Origin: an uncultured Erysipelotrichaceae bacterium
GTDB lineage: Bacteria; Bacillota_I; Bacilli_A; RF39; UBA660
Length of the DNA stretch: 25,742 nucleotides
Direction: 5' to 3'
Assembly (NCBI GenBank): GCA_902803685.1
Contig: CADCQR010000014.1
Location: forward strand, 1 to 25,742
In this document: in pieces, positions 21,880 to 25,742 of the stretch
Numbering within the stretch: position 1 is the stretch's first letter
Layout: each line of letters opens with the position of its first letter
Translations under genes and position numbers: made by a program
The notes under the pieces: generated by a model
What the model saw: only the letters and a program-made list of their open reading frames with translations
Databases searched by the model: none
What the model was told of the DNA's origin: nothing

Positions 21880-24096
21880 ATGTTTGATAGGATTGTGTAT
21901 ATTGGTGATCATTTTGCTAATGTTAAGTTAAAAGATGCACAGCATTTAACTATAAATTTGATGAATTTACATTTAGTTTTTGAAGATAAAGATAAGAAAA
22001 TATTGGCTGAGGTTGATAATTTGGACGGGGATTTAGTTAAGGCCAGGTTCCTTGGTGAAATTGATAATGGAAGGCTAATAGGTGGAACTTTACGTAAACC
22101 ATCTTTGGATGCTAGCGTTAGAGTAATAAAACCAGAAGAGATACCTATGATTACTGGAAAAAATGAGACTGGTTATATGCCTCTTGGAGTAAGTCCGTTT
22201 TATAACAACATACCAGCATATTTGGATGTCAATAATTTCTTTGGTGGACATTTTGCAATTTTTGGTAATTCCGGTTCTGGTAAATCCTGTGGTATATCTA
22301 GGCTATTCCAGAATATGTTTCATGATAAGCGATTATATCCTTATAAGGCTAATATAATTATTTTTGATTCGTCTGGTGAGTATTACAATGCATTTAATAA
22401 TTTAAATCAAATTGATTCTAGCTATAATTATAGATTTTATAGTACAAATGAGGCTGATGGAATTGGTGAGAAATTAAGAGTACCTATTTATTTGTTAAAC
22501 AAGGATGATTTGGCTTTATTGTTGCAATGTACTAATCATTCGCAATTGCCTTTGATTGAAAGAATGCAGAAATTGGCTTTGATTTTTTCACAAGAAGGTA
22601 TGGATGCTAATACATATAAAAATCATTTGATTGCAAAAGCTATAATGACAATTCTATATACAAATGAGACTTCTCCTAATAAGAGAAATGAAGTTTTTTC
22701 TATTTTGGCTAGTTGTTCGACTCCAGAATTTAATTTGGAAGCGCCTGTTCAAGGTATTGGATATACAAGAAAATTTAGAGAGTGTTTTTTAATTGATAAT
22801 TCTGGTCAATTTAGTGAAAGTGTTTTATTAACTGAATATATTTCTTCTTTTATAAAAAGTGAATTGGACGATTTTGAACCAGAAGAAGGTGTATTCTATA
22901 CTTTAGATACTTTAGAGAAAGCTTTGAATTTTGCTCTTATAAGTGAGGGTTGGCTTAGAAATTCTAATACCTATGGTGATGCAATTACTATTAAAGTTAG
23001 ATTGCATCAATTGATTACTGGTAAGTATGCTAAGTTTTTTGATTTCCCAGAATATGTTCCCCTAGAATCTTATCTATCATCCCTAATAATTAACAATGGT
23101 ATGAAGTATCAGATAATCAATATTAATTTAGATGATGTTGATGATGATTTTGCTAAGATTATAACAAAAGTTTTCTCAAGATTGATATTTGAATTTGCTA
23201 AAGGTTTGAAACAAAGAGGAAGTATACCTTTTCATATTGTAGTTGAAGAGGCACATAGATATGTTCAAAATGATACTGATAGATTTTTATTGGGGTATAA
23301 TGTTTTTGAAAGAATATCAAAAGAGGGTAGAAAGTATGGTGTGTTATTAGGTTTGATTTCACAAAGACCTTCTGAAATGTCAGATACTTGTATATCTCAA
23401 TGTATGAATTTCTTGATTTTTAAAATGAATCACCCCGTTGATGTTGAATATATAAGAAAAATGGTTCCTAATATCAGTGATGAAATTGTAGAAAAGCAGA
23501 AGTCTTTACAATCTGGTACATGTTTAGGTTTCGGTACGGCTTTTAGAATACCTCTTATTGTAAAGATGGAAATGCCTAATCCAGAGCCTTGGAGTGGTAA
23601 TGTTGATGTTGTTCGGATTTGGAATGGTGGTTCGAATAGAGCTGACTTTAGTGGGTATGGTAGTACTCCAAATAATATTAACAGTAATATTCCAAATTCC
23701 ACTTTTGCTCCAAATCCTAATGATTTAAATAATGTGTCAGCTAACTTTAATTCGGTTCAAGAGATGCAAGTAAGCGTTGATAATCCAAGCCAGTTCAATT
23801 CTATGCAAAATACAACAGTTTTGCCTGGAGTACAGAATGCACTTCCTGAATTAGTTTTGGATGATGAAGAGGATGAATACAATTCTGATTTGCCAGAACA
23901 GCCTAGCGATTTTGTTTCTCAGCTTAATGCTACTAGATTGTCATCAGAGGTAGAGCCAGCACTAGTCGATTCTACTTTAGTAAGTAGCCCCCAAGTAGTG
24001 GCTGTTTCTAATCAACAGATAAATAGTAATACTGGAGTTGTTAATTTTGATGATAATGTGGAAAAACCGCTAATCACATTAATAGACCAAAATTAG
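21880..24096 (+). CDS. HerA-like (DUF87) DNA-translocase-type ATPase
   Basis: HerA proteins are hexameric FtsK-related ATPases that pump DNA, usually with a nuclease such as NurA. The 738-residue protein has a beta-rich HAS-barrel-like N-terminus (about 1-90), Walker A GNSGSGKS at 129-136, IIFDSSGEYYN at 160-170 as in HerA, Walker B IVVEEAH at 453-459, an arginine-rich RISKEGRKYG at 478-487, and SQRPSEM at 494-500. From about 585 to the end it is a low-complexity Asn/Ser/Pro-rich tail without predicted fold. The start is ATG at 21880 after GGGTGAT; an upstream in-frame extension has no RBS and overlaps ylxM. No nuclease or defence gene is adjacent. Actual role unknown. Confidence 0.88.
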   Translation: MFDRIVYIGDHFANVKLKDAQHLTINLMNLHLVFEDKDKKILAEVDNLDGDLVKARFLGEIDNGRLIGGTLRKPSLDASVRVIKPEEIPMITGKNETGYMPLGVSPFYNNIPAYLDVNNFFGGHFAIFGNSGSGKSCGISRLFQNMFHDKRLYPYKANIIIFDSSGEYYNAFNNLNQIDSSYNYRFYSTNEADGIGEKLRVPIYLLNKDDLALLLQCTNHSQLPLIERMQKLALIFSQEGMDANTYKNHLIAKAIMTILYTNETSPNKRNEVFSILASCSTPEFNLEAPVQGIGYTRKFRECFLIDNSGQFSESVLLTEYISSFIKSELDDFEPEEGVFYTLDTLEKALNFALISEGWLRNSNTYGDAITIKVRLHQLITGKYAKFFDFPEYVPLESYLSSLIINNGMKYQIININLDDVDDDFAKIITKVFSRLIFEFAKGLKQRGSIPFHIVVEEAHRYVQNDTDRFLLGYNVFERISKEGRKYGVLLGLISQRPSEMSDTCISQCMNFLIFKMNHPVDVEYIRKMVPNISDEIVEKQKSLQSGTCLGFGTAFRIPLIVKMEMPNPEPWSGNVDVVRIWNGGSNRADFSGYGSTPNNINSNIPNSTFAPNPNDLNNVSANFNSVQEMQVSVDNPSQFNSMQNTTVLPGVQNALPELVLDDEEDEYNSDLPEQPSDFVSQLNATRLSSEVEPALVDSTLVSSPQVVAVSNQQINSNTGVVNFDDNVEKPLITLIDQN

Positions 24097-24126
24097 TCGA
24101 AGTTATTAAGCTTTGGCTTTTTTTTT
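24095..24126 (+). terminator. Terminator of the HerA-like gene
   Basis: AGTCGAAG (24095-24102) pairs with CTTTGGCT (24111-24118) with two G-U pairs and an 8-nt loop, followed by a run of T. It begins within the stop codon. Confidence 0.7.
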
Positions 24127-24137
24127 GATTTAATAGT

Positions 24138-24146
24138 TGATATAAT
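24138..24146 (+). promoter_or_regulatory. Extended -10 promoter of ffh
   Basis: TGaTATAAT, with the -10 at 24141-24146, ends 18 nt before the ATG. No -35 is recognisable in the T run upstream. Predicted leader about 12 nt. Confidence 0.65.
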
Positions 24147-24164
24147 AAGAAACAGGTGATATTA

Positions 24165-25472
24165 ATGTTTGAAAGTTTAGGCGAGCGTTTACAAAATGCA
24201 ATTCATAAGATAAAAGGATATGGAAAAATTACTGAAGATAATATTTCCGATATGATGCGTGAAATAAGGCTAGCTTTGTTAGAAGCTGATGTAAATTATA
24301 AAGTAGTTAAGGAATTTACTAATAAAGTTAAAGAAAAGGCTCTTGGGAGTGAAGTTGCTACATCTATAAACCCAGGCGATATGTTTGTTAAGATAGTAAA
24401 GGATGAGTTAACAGAATTATTGGGTGGTGAAAACGAGCCTTTAAATACAAGTGGAACTCCTGCTGTGCTTATGCTTGTTGGTTTACAGGGCTCTGGAAAG
24501 ACAACTACATGTGGAAAATTAGCTAATTATTTAAGAAAAAAGCATGCAAAGAAGCCCTTGCTTGTTGCTTGTGATGTTTATAGACCGGCTGCTATAGATC
24601 AATTAAAACAACTTGGAAAGCAGCTAAATATTGATGTTTATGAAGAAGGAAAAAAGAATCCTGTTGAAATTATTTCTCATGCTATGGAATATGCAAAAGA
24701 AAATAAATGTGATTATATTTTGATAGATACTGCTGGAAGACTTCATATAGATGAAGCTTTAATGGATGAATTGACTGATATTAGAGAATTTGTTAATCCT
24801 GCTGAGATTATACTTGTAATAGACTCAATGATGGGACAAGATGCGATAAATGTAATAACTGGTTTTAATGATAAATTGCCATTAACTGGTGTCATTTTAA
24901 CTAAGTTAGATGGCGATACCAGAGGTGGTGTTGCATTATCTGTTCGTCATTTAACTAATGTTCCAATTAAATTTATGGGAACTAGTGAGAAATTAGATGG
25001 CCTTGAAACTTTTGATCCAGAGAGAATGGCTGGTAGAATTCTTGGAATGGGAGATATTATATCATTGGTTGAGAAGGCTACTGAGTCAATTGATGAGAAG
25101 GCAGCAGAAAAAACTGCAAAACGTATGCAAGATGGTAAATTTGACTTAGAAGACTTTCTTGATACAATGAAGCAAATGAAAAAATTAGGTCCGCTTGAAA
25201 ATTTAATAAAATTAATTCCTGGTGCCAAAAAAATGGGTTTAACAAGTGTGAAGATAGATCCTAAACAAATGGCTCATATTGAAGCTATTGTATTATCTAT
25301 GACTCCTAAAGAACGCAGAAATCCAGATATTATAAAAGCTAGTAGGAAGACTAGAATAGCGGCTGGTTCTGGTACTTCGGTTCAGGAAGTAAATAAATTA
25401 TTACAGCAGTTTGATCAGATGAAAAAGATGATGAAACAGTTTAATAAGGGAAATTTTAAATTACCATTTTAA
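24165..25472 (+). CDS. ffh: Signal recognition particle protein Ffh
   Basis: Ffh is the SRP GTPase that binds signal peptides and 4.5S/scRNA. The 435-residue protein has the N domain, the G domain with GLQGSGKTT at 106-114, DTAGR and TKLDGDTRGG, and a Met-rich M domain with the signature ending in GSGTSVQEVNKLLQQF and MKKMMKQF. The start is ATG at 24165 after AGGTGAT; the GTG at 24156 is part of that site. It has its own promoter, separated from ftsY-ylxM by the HerA-like gene. The hairpin downstream (25506-25540) is its only obvious terminator. Confidence 0.97.
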   Translation: MFESLGERLQNAIHKIKGYGKITEDNISDMMREIRLALLEADVNYKVVKEFTNKVKEKALGSEVATSINPGDMFVKIVKDELTELLGGENEPLNTSGTPAVLMLVGLQGSGKTTTCGKLANYLRKKHAKKPLLVACDVYRPAAIDQLKQLGKQLNIDVYEEGKKNPVEIISHAMEYAKENKCDYILIDTAGRLHIDEALMDELTDIREFVNPAEIILVIDSMMGQDAINVITGFNDKLPLTGVILTKLDGDTRGGVALSVRHLTNVPIKFMGTSEKLDGLETFDPERMAGRILGMGDIISLVEKATESIDEKAAEKTAKRMQDGKFDLEDFLDTMKQMKKLGPLENLIKLIPGAKKMGLTSVKIDPKQMAHIEAIVLSMTPKERRNPDIIKASRKTRIAAGSGTSVQEVNKLLQQFDQMKKMMKQFNKGNFKLPF

Positions 25473-25501
25473 TAGTTTTTGTGGATTGGGCTTTCATAAG
25501 T

Positions 25502-25528
25502 ACATTACCTTCTAATTTACATAAGATA
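25502..25528 (+). promoter_or_regulatory. Possible sigma-K promoter of the coat-protein gene
   Basis: AC at 25502-25503, 16 nt, CATAAGATA at 25520-25528. This equals the Bacillus sigma-K pattern (AC, 16 nt, CATANNNTA). The CATA lies in the loop of the hairpin below; the predicted start is around 25533-25536, just at the GGAGG. Confidence 0.5.
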
Positions 25529-25545
25529 AATTAGGAGGTATTTTT
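25506..25545 (+). terminator. Terminator-like hairpin containing the coat-gene ribosome-binding site
   Basis: TACCTTCTAATTTA (25506-25519) pairs with TAAATTAGGAGGTA (25527-25540): 14 bp with one U-G wobble and a 7-nt loop, followed by TTTTT. The GGAGG at 25534-25538 is the ribosome-binding site of the next gene and is fully paired. It may end the ffh transcript and block the RBS in read-through RNA. Confidence 0.7.
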
Positions 25546-25742
25546 ATGTATAATAATGATGTTGTAAACAACTTTTATGTTGATGGAAATAATAATAATA
25601 TTGATAGTGATATGTCTACAGATGCGAATATGAATAGTATGAATAATATGGCATCTCAGCCTCAAACGCCTATGTTTAACCCTATTACTGAAGGTATTCA
25701 GGAAAAATGTGTGCATCGTACTTTTGTGCATGATGTGCCACA
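25546..25742 (+). CDS. CotD-like spore coat protein, partial (3' end outside window)
   Basis: The ATG at 25546 lies 7 nt after GGAGG and the frame is open to the right edge (65 complete codons). The first 45 residues are Asn/Met-rich and low in complexity. They are followed by PITEGIQEKCVHRTFVHDVP, a Cys/His-containing stretch that resembles the conserved core of CotD-family coat proteins (a CxHR..VHxVPH-type motif) as I remember it. Coat proteins of this type are made late in the mother cell, which fits the sigma-K-like promoter. The conserved core is cut by the window edge, so the family call is moderate. Confidence 0.6.
   Translation, partial: MYNNDVVNNFYVDGNNNNIDSDMSTDANMNSMNNMASQPQTPMFNPITEGIQEKCVHRTFVHDVP

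Noticed and set aside
21880..24096. Anti-phage defence system around the HerA-like gene
   Set aside because: No NurA, SIR2, DUF4297 or other partner is adjacent, and the surroundings are core SRP genes.
1..25742. CRISPR array, tRNA cluster, insertion sequence or prophage
   Set aside because: No regularly spaced repeats, tRNA-like cloverleaf with conserved TTC arm, transposase or phage gene was seen on either strand.

Overview
The window is AT-rich DNA from a low-GC, spore-forming, walled bacterium of the Bacilli/Erysipelotrichia-type Firmicutes. Supporting signs are spoIVA, spoVIF, a partial CotD-like coat gene, gpsB, recU with a class A PBP, RNase Y and RNase J, and Shine-Dalgarno sites matching AGGAGGTGAT. 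TGA is used as stop (recU, murE, cca, the 115-aa ORF) and TGG for Trp, so this is not a Mycoplasma-type code. It is almost entirely core chromosome. I see no transposase, phage gene, CRISPR array or tRNA.

Layout. (1) 1-4026: the end of an unknown gene faces a leftward block der - 98-aa ORF - spoVIF - spoIVA. (2) 4143-5178: two unknown membrane proteins. (3) 5317-8166: HU, CCA-adding enzyme, DnaD and endonuclease III, all rightward. (4) 8237-11631: leftward recU-PBP1 operon. (5) 11760-13763: a possible 38-aa ORF, gpsB, RNase P RNA, rodZ-like gene and pgsA, rightward. (6) 13902-18530: recA, a MurE-type ligase, RNase Y and a small protein resembling the DUF1016/YhcG N-terminal domain. (7) 18545-20263: RNase J, leftward. 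(8) 20419-25742: ftsY, ylxM, a HerA-like ATPase, ffh and the start of a coat gene.

Much of this follows the known Bacillus order (der/spoIVA/hbs; dnaD-nth beside ponA-recU; gpsB-rnpB; rodZ-pgsA-recA-rny; ftsY-ylxM-ffh). Genes that depart from it are the MurE-type ligase between recA and rny, the DUF1016-N-like gene after rny, and the HerA ATPase between ylxM and ffh.

The most unusual signal is a pair of look-alike leaders at opposite ends of the window, ahead of spoVIF and the coat gene. In each, the ribosome-binding site lies in the 3' arm of a terminator-like hairpin and pairs with a CCTTC sequence. A CATA-type motif resembling a mother-cell sigma -10 lies in or at the loop, and the C of CATA is exactly 14 nt before GGAGG in both. 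Inference: vegetative read-through would be terminated or translationally silent, while a transcript started inside the hairpin would lack the 5' arm and have a free RBS. A second recurring style is an extended -10 promoter very close to a GGTGAT-type RBS, giving predicted leaders of about 10-25 nt.
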